Counted from the stretch's first letter, positions 1-7,573 are shown. The stretch is 64,000 nucleotides of DNA from Brevundimonas goettingensis (GCF_017487405.1 NZ_CP062222.1:977001-1041000); one strand, 5' to 3'. Translations and numbers: made by a program. Notes: generated by a model from the letters alone, not told the origin.

Positions 1-83
1 TCATTATCGCCTTCCTGCTGCTGGCGGTGGGTATCCTGGCGATCGCCTTCATGGCGGCGCGTCCGCTGATCGGCCCGCACTGA
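1..83 (+). CDS. C-terminal end of a membrane protein (partial)
   Basis: The reading frame enters from outside the window and stops with TGA at 81-83. The visible 26 residues are one strongly hydrophobic stretch rich in Ile, Leu, Ala and Phe, ending in a short polar tail (RPLIGPH). This looks like a final transmembrane helix. A strong terminator follows 24 bases downstream, which supports a real gene end. The family cannot be named from this fragment. Confidence 0.6.
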   Translation, partial: IIAFLLLAVGILAIAFMAARPLIGPH

Positions 84-107
84 TCGCAACGGGGATCAAG
101 ACGTTGA

Positions 108-136
108 GCCGCGCCGTCATCGACGGCGCGGCTTTT
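108..136 (+). terminator. Rho-independent terminator
   Basis: A perfect 11-bp stem (GCCGCGCCGTC at 108-118 pairing with 122-132), a 3-base loop and a TTTT run follow the partial gene at the left edge. It would end transcription of that gene. Confidence 0.85.
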
Positions 137-178
137 CCTTGATCGGGGAGGGGGAGGCGCGCGCCGAAGCGCTGTGCG

Positions 179-352
179 TCAGCCCTGGCGCGCTGCGGCG
201 ACGGGCGAGGCCTGTTGCAGCGGTCCGTGACCGGCGAAGGCCGGCGCCGCGCACAAGGCGACGGACAAGGTCGTCAGGACCGAAAGCGCCGAGAGGCCGC
301 GCCTGATGAAAGGGCGTCCGGAACTGACAGGCGGGATGGGCGTCGCCGCCAT
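179..352 (-). CDS. Small exported protein, unknown function
   Basis: This 57-residue frame starts at the ATG at 352, preceded by an AGGA about 7 bases upstream; a TTG at 364 is an alternative start. It has a plausible signal peptide: a twin Arg before a hydrophobic core (LSALSVLTTLSVALCA) and an Ala-rich cleavage region (APAFA). Only about 17 residues would remain after cleavage, so the mature product would be a short peptide. It lies just downstream of the SHOCT lipoprotein gene on the same strand and may be co-transcribed with it. I recognise no family, and it could be a chance frame in GC-rich DNA. Confidence 0.3.
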   Translation of the reverse strand: MAATPIPPVSSGRPFIRRGLSALSVLTTLSVALCAAPAFAGHGPLQQASPVAAARQG

Positions 353-379
353 GACGATCCTCAATCCTGTTCCCTGGCC

Positions 380-592
380 CTAGTTGTTGCGCAGGATGTC
401 GCGACGCTTGGCGTCGTACTCGCGCTGGGTGATCACCCCGGCGTCGAGGGCGGCCTTCAGGTCGATGAGCTGCTGACCCGTGGTCTGGGTCTCGATGGCG
501 GTCGTGGAACTGCCGCCGCCGCAGGCCGTGAGACTAAGCGACAGGGCGAGCGCGACCGGCGCGGTGATCACGAGCAATGACAGACGGGGCAT
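380..592 (-). CDS. SHOCT-domain lipoprotein
   Basis: A 70-residue protein. Residues 1-24 are a lipoprotein signal peptide ending in the lipobox LTAC followed by GGG, so the mature protein would be a small lipid-anchored protein. The C-terminal part (LIDLKAALDAGVITQREYDAKR) has the helix-turn-helix pattern of the SHOCT (short C-terminal) domain, which often ends bacterial membrane or secreted proteins and is thought to mediate oligomerisation. The full length is typical for stand-alone SHOCT lipoproteins. Its role is unknown. The small exported-protein frame at 179-352 follows on the same strand. Confidence 0.75.
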   Translation of the reverse strand: MPRLSLLVITAPVALALSLSLTACGGGSSTTAIETQTTGQQLIDLKAALDAGVITQREYDAKRRDILRNN

Positions 593-815
593 GGCGATCT
601 CTCCAGATGGAGCGCCAGACTGCGATCATCCGCCCGGCACGGCACTCAGGTCTAACCCGCAACGCTTGTCAGGGGCGGCGCGGCCGCGACCCGCCCGCCA
701 TCAAGGCCCGCCTGTCGCGGCGAGGGCAGGGGGACCATGAGGGCGTCTAGGGACTCCAACCGATAGGCGCCCTCGCGCTCCAAGCGCCACCATGGCGGCG
801 ACGGAGGGCATGACC

Positions 816-1679
816 ATGATCACCACCTTGAGCGGCCTGCTGGACGGAACCCCGCTGTGGGTCATCGGGATCGGCCTCGTACTCTCCATGGCGATCGCCG
901 CGGCGATCGGCTGGTTCGTCCGGCGACGGCTGGTCGCCGCCTCGGGCGAGCGCGAGAAGTCGGACCAGGAGGGCTATATCGTCTCGGGTGCGCTGGGCCT
1001 GCTGGCCCTGCTTCTGGGCTTCACCTTCTCGCTGGCGATCGAACGCTACGAGGGGCGCAGGGCCCTGGTGCTGGAAGAGGCCAACGACATCGGCACCGCC
1101 TATCTGCGCGCCCAGATCCTGCCGTCGCCGCACCGCGAGCGGGTCAGCAACATCCTGGTGGTCTACACCGACAACCGGATCGCTCTCGCCCAGGTCCATG
1201 GCTCCGGGTCCGAGCGCGACGGGCTGGTCCGCCAGAACGACAGGCTTCTGACCGACCTCTGGGCCGAGACGGTCGCGGTCATGCCCAGCATCCGCGACGC
1301 AGAGTTCTCCGGGGCCTATATCGAGTCCGTGAATGCGGTCATCGACATGGACACCGCTCGCAAGGTCGCCCGTGGGCTGCATGTGCCGTCCGAGGTCTTC
1401 CTGCTGCTGCTGGTCTATCAGATCGTCAGCGCAGGGGTGCTGGGCTTCGTCCTGTACGGCCGCCATGGCATCGCCCTGGCCACCATGTTGTGCCTGCTCT
1501 TCACCCTGTCGCTGCTTCTGATCATCGACGTCGACCGTCCGACCTCGGGCGGGGTGCGCGAGTCGCAGACGCCGATGCTGCTGCTGAAGGACTCGCTCGC
1601 CAGCCAGCCCCCCAAGGTCTTCAACCGGACCGTCGAAGGCGTCGCATCGCCGGAACTGACTGATCCCGCCGCGTTCTGA
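816..1679 (+). CDS. DUF4239 (bestrophin-like) membrane protein
   Basis: A 287-residue membrane protein. I chose the ATG at 816 because GGAGGG at 803-808 sits at ideal spacing; ATGs at 792 and 810 lie upstream of or too close to that site. Two hydrophobic segments are near the N-terminus (starting LWVIGIGLVLSM and LGLLALLLGFTFSLAI) and two more lie in the C-terminal third (LLLLVYQIVSAGVLGFVL, ATMLCLLFTLSLLLI). The cytosolic middle carries the pattern RRALVLEEANDIGTAYLRA, and the end has DVDRPTSGG, both typical of DUF4239 proteins, which are often annotated as bestrophin-like. Molecular function is not established. It is a single-gene unit, convergent with the HAD-like gene 10 bases away. Confidence 0.7.
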   Translation: MITTLSGLLDGTPLWVIGIGLVLSMAIAAAIGWFVRRRLVAASGEREKSDQEGYIVSGALGLLALLLGFTFSLAIERYEGRRALVLEEANDIGTAYLRAQILPSPHRERVSNILVVYTDNRIALAQVHGSGSERDGLVRQNDRLLTDLWAETVAVMPSIRDAEFSGAYIESVNAVIDMDTARKVARGLHVPSEVFLLLLVYQIVSAGVLGFVLYGRHGIALATMLCLLFTLSLLLIIDVDRPTSGGVRESQTPMLLLKDSLASQPPKVFNRTVEGVASPELTDPAAF

Positions 1680-1689
1680 AGCGAGGCTT

Positions 1690-2607
1690 TCAGGCGAAGA
1701 CGTTCTTCCAGTCCCTGGCCATCGACACGACGGTGACACCCAGTTCCCGGGCATGATCCAGCCCCTCGATCAGGGGGCTGAGATGGTTCTCCCGGTCGTA
1801 GGCCGCCTCGCGGAAGGCGTCGTCGTGGTGCAGCAACAGGGCCAGGCCCGGCGTCGGACCGCCCATGGCGTAGCGCAGCATGGGAAGGTCGCTGTCTGAA
1901 CTGCCGAAGGCCAGGATCGGCCGGCGGCCGATATGGTCGGCGATGGTCTCGACCTTGGCCTCGGCGTCGTTGAACAGCCGCACCGTCGGCAGCTTGCACA
2001 GCACCGAGCCGCCGAAGGCGTCGAACCGCTGCTCGATCCGGTTCGAACTGCCGACGACCTGCTCCGGCGGGATGCCGTAGAGGCGCTGGGAGAGGGCGCG
2101 GATGAAGTCCACGCCGCCCGCCGAGATGATCCATGTGCTGAAGCCGCTGGCCCGCAGATATTGCAGAAGCTCGAGCTGGGGCTGGTAGACCAGGTTGGCG
2201 CACAGGCGGACCAGGGCGGGGTTGGGCGTGACCTCCAGCCAGGCCCGCACCCGGGCTTCGAACTCCGGCAGGGTCAGGCCGGCGTCGATCAGGGCCATGG
2301 CCTCGAAGATCGCGCGCTTGCCCAGGCGGTGGGCGGCGGTCGGATCTCGCTCCAGCAACGTGCGGAACGGCTCCCGGTCCCGCAGCGAGGGCGCGCTCTC
2401 GGCCAGCTTCTCCAGACTCTCGCGGGCGAACAGGGTTTGAACCGTCGTCGGCTGTTCGCACCACAGGGTCCCGTCGTGGCCGAAGACGGCGATGCGATCT
2501 TCCTGGGCCACGAAGTGGGCGCTCGAGGGATCGGTCGTCAGCGCGACGAAGTTCAGGATGGCGCTTCGGGCGGCGTCATCTCTCCAGGACGGGAGAACTG
2601 CGGGCAT
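1690..2607 (-). CDS. HAD-superfamily phosphatase-like protein with altered motif I
   Basis: A 305-residue protein of the HAD superfamily, close to the phosphoserine-phosphatase-like group. The start at 2607 has a GGAAG site upstream; an ATG at 2661 has none. The region IAVFGHDGTLWCEQP (about residues 39-53) corresponds to HAD motif I. The family normally reads FDxDGT with the first Asp as nucleophile, but here it is Gly43-His44-Asp45-Gly46-Thr47, so the nucleophile is missing while the second Asp remains. Motif II is probably the Ser in WIISAGG, and motif IV is AFGSSDSDLPML. A cap-like helical segment lies between motifs I and II. Without the nucleophile, normal phosphatase activity would not be expected; a binding role or a changed chemistry is possible. 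Confidence 0.75.
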   Translation of the reverse strand: MPAVLPSWRDDAARSAILNFVALTTDPSSAHFVAQEDRIAVFGHDGTLWCEQPTTVQTLFARESLEKLAESAPSLRDREPFRTLLERDPTAAHRLGKRAIFEAMALIDAGLTLPEFEARVRAWLEVTPNPALVRLCANLVYQPQLELLQYLRASGFSTWIISAGGVDFIRALSQRLYGIPPEQVVGSSNRIEQRFDAFGGSVLCKLPTVRLFNDAEAKVETIADHIGRRPILAFGSSDSDLPMLRYAMGGPTPGLALLLHHDDAFREAAYDRENHLSPLIEGLDHARELGVTVVSMARDWKNVFA

Positions 2608-2719
2608 GGCGGCTTCCAGACAATTTGAGCGACCACACCACAGGACCGACACCCGCGGCATCAGGTCAGACCCTAGCGCGCGGTTCGTGGATGCCCGGCT
2701 CTGGTTGTCAGGTTTGTCG

Positions 2720-3820
2720 TCAGGCCCGGCGCGAACGCCGCGGCGCCCTCACGAGGACGCTGACACCGCGCCCGTTGGAGTCCATGCGCATGGCGCCGCC
2801 CAAGGAGGTGATGCGCGAGCGCATGCTCGCGATGCCTACGCCCCCGCCCTTCATCGCCAGGGCCAGCTGGGCGCTGTTCATGCCCCGTCCGTCATCGGTG
2901 ACCACCAGGCTGACCTCGGCCGGTTCGGCGACCAGCTCCACGCTGACCGAAGTCGCCTGGGCGTGCCGGTGCACGTTCATCAGCGCCTCCTGCGCGATGC
3001 GGAACAGGGCGACTTCGGTATCGAAGGGCAGGAAGGCGCCGTTCAGGCGAACGTCCATGTCGATGGCCAGGCCGGTGCGGCGCGCGAAGCCCTGGGCGAA
3101 TCGTCGCAGGGTCTGCTCCAGCCCCTGTTCCTCGATGCTGGGCGGATGGAGCAGGAAGGCGAAGGTGCGCATCTCGTTCTGCACCGAGCTGAGGGTCTCG
3201 CGCATCTCGCGGACGATCGCCTCGTTCGGGCCCTCGGGTTTGCCTTCCAGCGAACCCAGCAGCATGTCGAGCGCGACCAGATGCTGGATGGTCGAATCGT
3301 GAAGTTCGCGCCCGATGCGGCGGCGCTCGGCCTCCTCGGCGTGGATGATCCGCCGTTCCAGGTCCTTGATCAGCGCAGGCGCGTAGTCCGCCGTGACCTC
3401 GACGGCCGCGCCGATGATCTGTCGGGCGCTGGCTTCGCCCGGCCGCGCGAGCAGGCGTGAGCGGAAGTGCAGCCAGCACAGCCGGTCGTCGTCCTGGGCG
3501 ATCGAGATCACCATGTCCGCCATCTCACCGGGCGGCAGCTCGTGCAGCTTCTTGAGGTGGGCGTTGAGGATAGTGACGTCGGACGGGGTCAGTCGCCGCC
3601 GCAGCCCGCCGAAGCGGAAGGCCCCGCCGGAAGGGACAAGCAGCCGCTCCAGGAAGGCGTCTATGTACTTCGGCCGGCCGGTCTCGAGATCCAGGATATA
3701 GGCCATACCCGGCGACAGGCCCGGACCATGGTGGTGGTCCGCGACCGGCGGTGGGCGCGACTCATCGACGTCGAATGACGCCGAACTGGCCGCGCGGGAT
3801 CGGGTATCGGCCCCTGACAA
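2720..3820 (-). CDS. Sensor histidine kinase, NarX/HisKA_3 type
   Basis: A soluble histidine kinase of 366 residues. I prefer the TTG at 3820, which has GGAGG six bases upstream; a GTG at 3859 is possible but its ribosome site is too close. The N-terminal ~150 residues resemble a PAS-type sensor (ILDLETGRPKYIDAFLE and a later WLHFRSRLL segment). The H-box is RRRIGRELHDSTIQHL with the phospho-accepting His near residue 174, typical of HisKA_3 kinases. The ATPase domain shows an N-box (EALMNVHRHAQA) and a G-box (VTDDGRGM, then GVGIASMRSR). No membrane segments are seen, so it would sense a cytoplasmic signal. It is divergent from a NarL-type response regulator, its likely partner. A four-codon frame with its own AGGAG site (ATG at 3854) precedes it. 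Confidence 0.88.
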   Translation of the reverse strand: MSGADTRSRAASSASFDVDESRPPPVADHHHGPGLSPGMAYILDLETGRPKYIDAFLERLLVPSGGAFRFGGLRRRLTPSDVTILNAHLKKLHELPPGEMADMVISIAQDDDRLCWLHFRSRLLARPGEASARQIIGAAVEVTADYAPALIKDLERRIIHAEEAERRRIGRELHDSTIQHLVALDMLLGSLEGKPEGPNEAIVREMRETLSSVQNEMRTFAFLLHPPSIEEQGLEQTLRRFAQGFARRTGLAIDMDVRLNGAFLPFDTEVALFRIAQEALMNVHRHAQATSVSVELVAEPAEVSLVVTDDGRGMNSAQLALAMKGGGVGIASMRSRITSLGGAMRMDSNGRGVSVLVRAPRRSRRA

Positions 3821-3863
3821 AGCCGCCTCCTGAAAAGCCCTACGGAAGCACCATAACACAACT

Positions 3864-3913
3864 CCTAAGGGTTTTTTCTGATATACTGCAGATATTCAGC
3901 CCCTAATGGTTTT
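3864..3913. promoter_or_regulatory. Direct repeats in the kinase/regulator divergent promoter
   Basis: In the AT-rich gap between the divergent kinase and regulator genes, CCTAAGGGTTTT (3864-3875) and CCTAATGGTTTT (3902-3913) match at 11 of 12 positions in the same orientation, 38 bp apart. Between them lies a palindromic CTGCAG flanked by AT-rich sequence. They may be binding sites for the adjacent NarL-type regulator, but this is inference. Confidence 0.4.
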
Positions 3914-3942
3914 ACCTGAACTGGGCTGTCGGGGAGGGCGCT

Positions 3943-4578
3943 GTGCTGAGGATACTATTGGCGGACGACCATGAGGTCGTTCGCCGCGGGGTGAGCGAGA
4001 TCATTTCTGCAAACCCGGCGTGGGAAGTGGTCGGAGAGGCCGCAGATGGCGATACAGCCTTTGAACTAGCCTTGAGTCTGCGACCGGACATTGCTGTTCT
4101 CGATGTCTCGCTGCCGCATATGAACGGGGTAACCCTTACTCGCCGCCTGAAGCAGGAGGCGCCGGAGATCTCGGTGCTGCTGTTCACGATGCGCGATGAC
4201 GACGAGACGGTGAACGAGGGGCTTGCGGCCGGCGCCAAGGGGTACATCCTCAAGACCGACACCCAGCAGCACCTGAGCGCGGCGATCTCGGCCATCGGGG
4301 CGCGGCGGCCCTACTTCTCGCCGTGGGTGTCGGAGCTGCTGCTCGACGGGCTGGTTCAGGACCGCAAGCGGTCGCGGCTGAAGACCTTCACGGTGCGCGA
4401 GCTGGAGGTGGCGCAGCTGATCGCCGAGGGCCAGTCGAACAAGGCCATCGCCCGCGACCTGAGCATTAGCGTCAAGACGGTCGAGACCCACCGGGCCTCG
4501 GCCATGCGCAAGGCCGGGGTAAGGACGGCGGGCGAGTTCGTCCGCTTCGCCATCAAGCAGCACCTGATCACGCCCTGA
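3943..4578 (+). CDS. NarL/FixJ-family response regulator
   Basis: A 211-residue two-component response regulator. It starts with GTG at 3943, preceded by GGGAGG at good spacing. The receiver domain (about residues 1-120) has the acidic pair in ADDHEVV, the phospho-acceptor Asp in IAVLDVSLP, the conserved switch residue in LLFTM, and the Lys in YILKTD. The C-terminal LuxR-type helix-turn-helix (about 145-205) contains FTVRELEVAQLIAEGQSNK and ISVKTVETHR, typical of this family. The kinase at 2720-3820 is transcribed divergently from the same intergenic region and is the obvious partner. The output genes are not known; the formylglycine-generating enzyme gene lies downstream on the same strand, 140 bases away. 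Confidence 0.93.
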   Translation: MLRILLADDHEVVRRGVSEIISANPAWEVVGEAADGDTAFELALSLRPDIAVLDVSLPHMNGVTLTRRLKQEAPEISVLLFTMRDDDETVNEGLAAGAKGYILKTDTQQHLSAAISAIGARRPYFSPWVSELLLDGLVQDRKRSRLKTFTVRELEVAQLIAEGQSNKAIARDLSISVKTVETHRASAMRKAGVRTAGEFVRFAIKQHLITP

Positions 4579-4718
4579 GCGGGCCGAAGCGGCGTGTTTC
4601 ATGGGCCACATGGGCGCCCGTAAGGCGCTGTTTCCCGGGCGAGTTCGGGGTTTGACCTGATCGTCCGGAGCGGCCGGGACCGCCACCTTCGAGGCCTGAA
4701 CGAGGGGGTCAATCAACC

Positions 4719-5687
4719 ATGTCACGCGCCAGTGTGTTCGGCCGCTACAGGTCGCAGCAACCCGATCCGCGCAACCCGCTGCGCATAGAGCTGCCCGCCG
4801 GGCTGTTCATGATGGGGTCCGACGACCACTATGCCGAGGAGGCGCCCGTCCATGCGGTGATGGTCGACTCCTTCGCCATCGACGCCTATCCGGTGACCAA
4901 CCGGGACTTCGCGGCCTTCGTCGAGGACACCGGCTGGACCACCTTCGCCGAGATCCCGCCGGACCCGAAGGACTATCCGGGCGCCCCGCCCGAGATGCTG
5001 CAGCCCGCATCGCTGGTCTTCACCCCGCCGCCGGGGCCGGTGCCGCTGAACGACATCCGCGCCTGGTGGACCTACCAGAACGGTGCGAACTGGAAGAGCC
5101 CGCGCGGGCCGGGCAGCGATCTGGACGGGCTCTGGGACCATCCGGTGGTCCATGTCGCCTGGGCCGATGTGACCGCCTATGCCCGCTGGGCGGGGGGCGA
5201 GATGCCGACCGAGGCGGAGTGGGAGTATGCGGCGCGCGGCGGCGCTGACACCGCCTATGCCTGGGGCGACGAGTTCGAGCCTGGCGGCAAGGTCATGGCC
5301 AACACCTGGCAGGGTGACTTCCCCTGGAACAATCGCAAGCCCATGGACCAGCGCTACACCAGCCCGGTGGGATCGTTCGATCCGAACGGCTTCGGCCTGT
5401 ACGACATGATCGGCAATACTTGGGAGTGGACCCAGGACTGGTGGTCGACCGAGGCCCCGGTCACCAAGGCCTGCTGTGCGCCGAAGAACCCCCGCGGGGG
5501 CGAGCTCGAGGCCAGCTTCGACCCGGCCCAACCGGCCATCCGCATTCCGCGCAAGGTGCTCAAGGGCGGTTCGCACCTGTGTGCCCCTTCCTACTGCCGG
5601 CGATATCGGCCGGCGGCGCGGCACGCCCAGCCGGTGGATACCTCGACCTCTCACGTCGGCTTCCGGTGCATCGTCCGTATCCGCTGA
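4719..5687 (+). CDS. Formylglycine-generating enzyme (sulfatase-modifying factor family)
   Basis: A 322-residue protein of the FGE-sulfatase/SUMF1 family. The fold starts with GLFMMGSDDHYAEEAPVH and the family pattern YPVTNRDFAAFV, continues with MPTEAEWEYAARGG and GLYDMIGNTWEW, and ends with HVGFRCI. Most SUMF1-like proteins lack the catalytic cysteines, but here GGSHLCAPSYCRRYR carries Cys288 and Cys293 with the five-residue spacing of the human FGE pair Cys336/Cys341. It is therefore likely a true aerobic FGE that converts a sulfatase Cys to formylglycine using copper and oxygen. No signal peptide is evident, so it would act on cytoplasmic nascent sulfatases. No sulfatase gene is in the window, so its clients must be elsewhere. 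Confidence 0.88.
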   Translation: MSRASVFGRYRSQQPDPRNPLRIELPAGLFMMGSDDHYAEEAPVHAVMVDSFAIDAYPVTNRDFAAFVEDTGWTTFAEIPPDPKDYPGAPPEMLQPASLVFTPPPGPVPLNDIRAWWTYQNGANWKSPRGPGSDLDGLWDHPVVHVAWADVTAYARWAGGEMPTEAEWEYAARGGADTAYAWGDEFEPGGKVMANTWQGDFPWNNRKPMDQRYTSPVGSFDPNGFGLYDMIGNTWEWTQDWWSTEAPVTKACCAPKNPRGGELEASFDPAQPAIRIPRKVLKGGSHLCAPSYCRRYRPAARHAQPVDTSTSHVGFRCIVRIR

Positions 5688-5941
5688 GCGGCTCCCGATG
5701 CACTCGAAAAAGATGAGTGCAAAAAGTGCAATTCGGATGTGATGGATCAGATTATCATCTTAACTATCTGAATTGAATGGGTGTGCGTCGGGAGTGATTT
5801 TTCGCTTCGGTGGCGAGGGTTCCTGAACTGTCAAAGACCGGGAGCCAGTCTAGCACGGCCCCGGAGGGGGCTGGGCCGAATGCCGGTCGCGGCGGAAAGC
5901 CTGCATGATTTCAGCGGGCTGGGGTCGATGGATATGCTGGT

Positions 5942-6517
5942 TCAAGGGCCGGGAAGGGCCCGGGTCAGTTCGGCAGCGATGCTGTTCAGCCCGGCCTGGG
6001 TGGCGTCGGCGTGGTCTACCCGCTTGTCCGAGGTGGCGCGCCAGGCAAGGCGGCCGGTCCGGGCGTCGGTGACGTCGAGGATCAGTGTGCCCTTGGCATA
6101 GGCGGCGAGGTTCATACCGCCCCTGGGCGGGCCGTACAGGCCCCAGCCGTCGCGACAGCCGCGAACGCCGCAGGTGGTGCCGCCCGCCAGGCTGAAGCCG
6201 GTGATCGACGTGTCCTGCAGATCCTGAAGGACGGCATGGTAGGCGACCTGAAGGGCCGCGTCCTCGGGCGCCGTGACCCGCCGGTAGCCCCGGGCGGCCA
6301 AGGCCTGGTCGACGGCTGTGTGCAGCCGCTGCTCGACAATGACGCGGGCGACGCGGGGATCAGGCCTGGCGTCGGCGGGAGGCGAGGCCCAGACATAGGT
6401 CGAGCCGGGCGCGAGGCCGGCCGGGTCGGAGGTCAGCACCGTGATCTTGCCCGCCGTGCTCGCGCACCCGGTCGTCAGGGAGGCGATGAAGCAGGCTGCG
6501 AAGGTTCGCCCGCGCAT
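5942..6517 (-). CDS. DUF4136-type lipoprotein
   Basis: A 191-residue predicted lipoprotein. The signal peptide ends with the lipobox LTTGC at about residues 14-18. The mature part begins with a typical DUF4136 strand pattern (STYVWASPP) and includes VEQRLHTAVDQALAARGYRRV, the conserved helix in which a paired component is fused to a poorly soluble repeat. The middle carries a Gly-rich stretch with two Cys (TTCGVRGC), and the end reads GTLILDVTDARTGRLAWRATS, matching the family's terminal strands. The function of DUF4136 lipoproteins is not known; they are thought to sit in the envelope. The gene stands alone and converges with the FGE gene. Its ribosome binding site is inside a perfect inverted repeat (6523-6578). 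Confidence 0.78.
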   Translation of the reverse strand: MRGRTFAACFIASLTTGCASTAGKITVLTSDPAGLAPGSTYVWASPPADARPDPRVARVIVEQRLHTAVDQALAARGYRRVTAPEDAALQVAYHAVLQDLQDTSITGFSLAGGTTCGVRGCRDGWGLYGPPRGGMNLAAYAKGTLILDVTDARTGRLAWRATSDKRVDHADATQAGLNSIAAELTRALPGP

Positions 6518-6522
6518 GGCGT

Positions 6523-6578
6523 CGGCTCCGGCGTCGCGATCCCTGCGATCGCAGGATCAGGAAGCGCTGCCGGAGCCG
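6523..6578 (-). promoter_or_regulatory. Hairpin burying the ribosome binding site of the DUF4136 gene
   Basis: On the minus strand CGGCTCCGGC (6578-6569) is perfectly complementary to GCCGGAGCCG (6532-6523). Between them lies a second perfect palindrome, CCTGCGATCGCAGG (6542-6555). The GGAG at 6529-6526, eight bases before the ATG of the DUF4136 gene, is inside the downstream arm, so the folded leader would hide the ribosome binding site. Whether this is a regulatory switch or a DNA-binding site is not known. Confidence 0.5.
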
Positions 6579-6608
6579 GAGTTTGAATAGGGTGATACCC
6601 CGACCGGT

Positions 6609-6815
6609 TCAGTTAGCGAGGCGTCGCAAGCGCGCGACATAGGGCAGAGCGAACAGCCAGAGGCCCGAGACCAGCAGCAGGATCAGGGGCACGAGGGCCA
6701 GAAGGCCGATCCAGAACGACTGCTGCTTCTGCATCAGGGCGACGATGTTGGCGATCACCGCCAGGGTGAAGGCGATGGAGAGCCAGCGGTGGGTCTGACG
6801 GATCAGGGCGCTCAT
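6609..6815 (-). CDS. Small two-helix membrane protein
   Basis: A 68-residue protein with two hydrophobic segments (LSIAFTLAVIANIVALM and IGLLALVPLILLLVSGLWLF) and a basic C-terminus (RLRRLAN), so both ends are probably cytoplasmic. A GGAGG site lies at suitable spacing before the ATG at 6815. The gene begins four bases after the SRPBCC gene ends, making it the third gene of the ArsR operon. I know no specific function; similar small membrane proteins are common after ArsR/AHSA1 pairs in this group of bacteria. Confidence 0.75.
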   Translation of the reverse strand: MSALIRQTHRWLSIAFTLAVIANIVALMQKQQSFWIGLLALVPLILLLVSGLWLFALPYVARLRRLAN

Positions 6816-6819
6816 GGCC

Positions 6820-7242
6820 TCAGCCCTCCTGCGTCAGAAGCTGGTCGAGGTTGTCGAGGAACTTCGACCAGCCGAACCTGGCGCCGCCGGAGGCCTGTTT
6901 CTGCTCCGGTCGGAAGCCGGCCTGTTCCATGCGCAGATGGACGCCGCCGTCGGTGGGGGTCAGGGTGAAGGTGACCACGCTCTTGAGGGCGTAGGCCGGG
7001 TCCTCGCTGTCGAAGTCCCAGCTGTAGGCCAGGGTCCGCTCGGGCTCGAGGGTCAGAACCTTACAGTCCAGCACCCCGCCCCAGTCGCCACGCAGCTTGA
7101 AGCCGTGGCCGACCTCGGGGACGAAGTCGTTCTTCATCAGCCATTCCTCGATCAGGTGCGGCTGGGTCAGGGCGCGCCAGAGCTTCTCGGGCGCGTGCGG
7201 ATAATCGCGCTCGACGACGACGGATTCGGTGTTGGCGGTCAT
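6820..7242 (-). CDS. SRPBCC (AHSA1-type) domain protein
   Basis: A 140-residue single-domain protein of the START/SRPBCC superfamily in the AHSA1-like group. The N-terminal strand and helix (VVVERDYPHAPEKLWRALT) and the following LIEEWLM are diagnostic. A later strand (RTLAYSWDF) and a long C-terminal helix (GWSKFLDNLDQLLTQ) complete the helix-grip fold, which forms a hydrophobic ligand cavity. Its ligand is unknown. Its ATG overlaps the stop of the upstream ArsR gene by four bases, so the two are translationally coupled; this pair is widespread and is thought to be a small regulator/effector unit. Confidence 0.88.
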   Translation of the reverse strand: MTANTESVVVERDYPHAPEKLWRALTQPHLIEEWLMKNDFVPEVGHGFKLRGDWGGVLDCKVLTLEPERTLAYSWDFDSEDPAYALKSVVTFTLTPTDGGVHLRMEQAGFRPEQKQASGGARFGWSKFLDNLDQLLTQEG

Positions 7243-7565
7243 TGGTCCATCCTGTTCAGCAGGTCTCCGAGGCCGTCGAGACGGGCTTCCCAGAAGTCGG
7301 TCATATCGCGGGTCCAGTCGGTCAGGGCCGACAGGGCGCCGGGGCGGGCGGCGTAGTGGGTCTGGCGGCCCTCGTGCCGGTCCGAGACCAGCCCGGCCTG
7401 ACGCAGGACGCCGAGATGTTTCGACACCGCCGGCTGGGACACGCCCGCGCGGGCGGTCAGGGCCCCGACGGTCTGCTCACCCTCGCGGCACAGGCGCTCG
7501 AACAGAGCCCGGCGGGTCGGGTCGCCGAGGGTGCGGAACAGGAGGTCGGGGTCGGCCGGGGTCAT
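7239..7565 (-). CDS. ArsR-family transcriptional repressor
   Basis: A 108-residue winged-helix regulator. It opens with LLFRTLGDPTRRALFERL, the usual ArsR first helix, followed by the recognition region VSQPAVSKHLGVLRQAGLV and the wing (SDRHEGRQTHYAA). No Cys-based metal site is seen, so it is more likely the SdpR/AHSA1-associated type than a metal sensor. It heads a three-gene operon with the SRPBCC and two-helix membrane proteins. Two ATAAC-N6-GTTAT palindromes lie immediately upstream, which suggests autorepression and possible control of the divergent tricorn-like protease gene. Confidence 0.92.
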   Translation of the reverse strand: MTPADPDLLFRTLGDPTRRALFERLCREGEQTVGALTARAGVSQPAVSKHLGVLRQAGLVSDRHEGRQTHYAARPGALSALTDWTRDMTDFWEARLDGLGDLLNRMDQ

Positions 7566-7573
7566 GAAGATCG

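Noticed and set aside
3854..3859. GTG at 3859 as the histidine kinase start
   Set aside because: Its AGGAG is only two bases away, while the TTG at 3820 has GGAGG at normal spacing; the longer start is not excluded.
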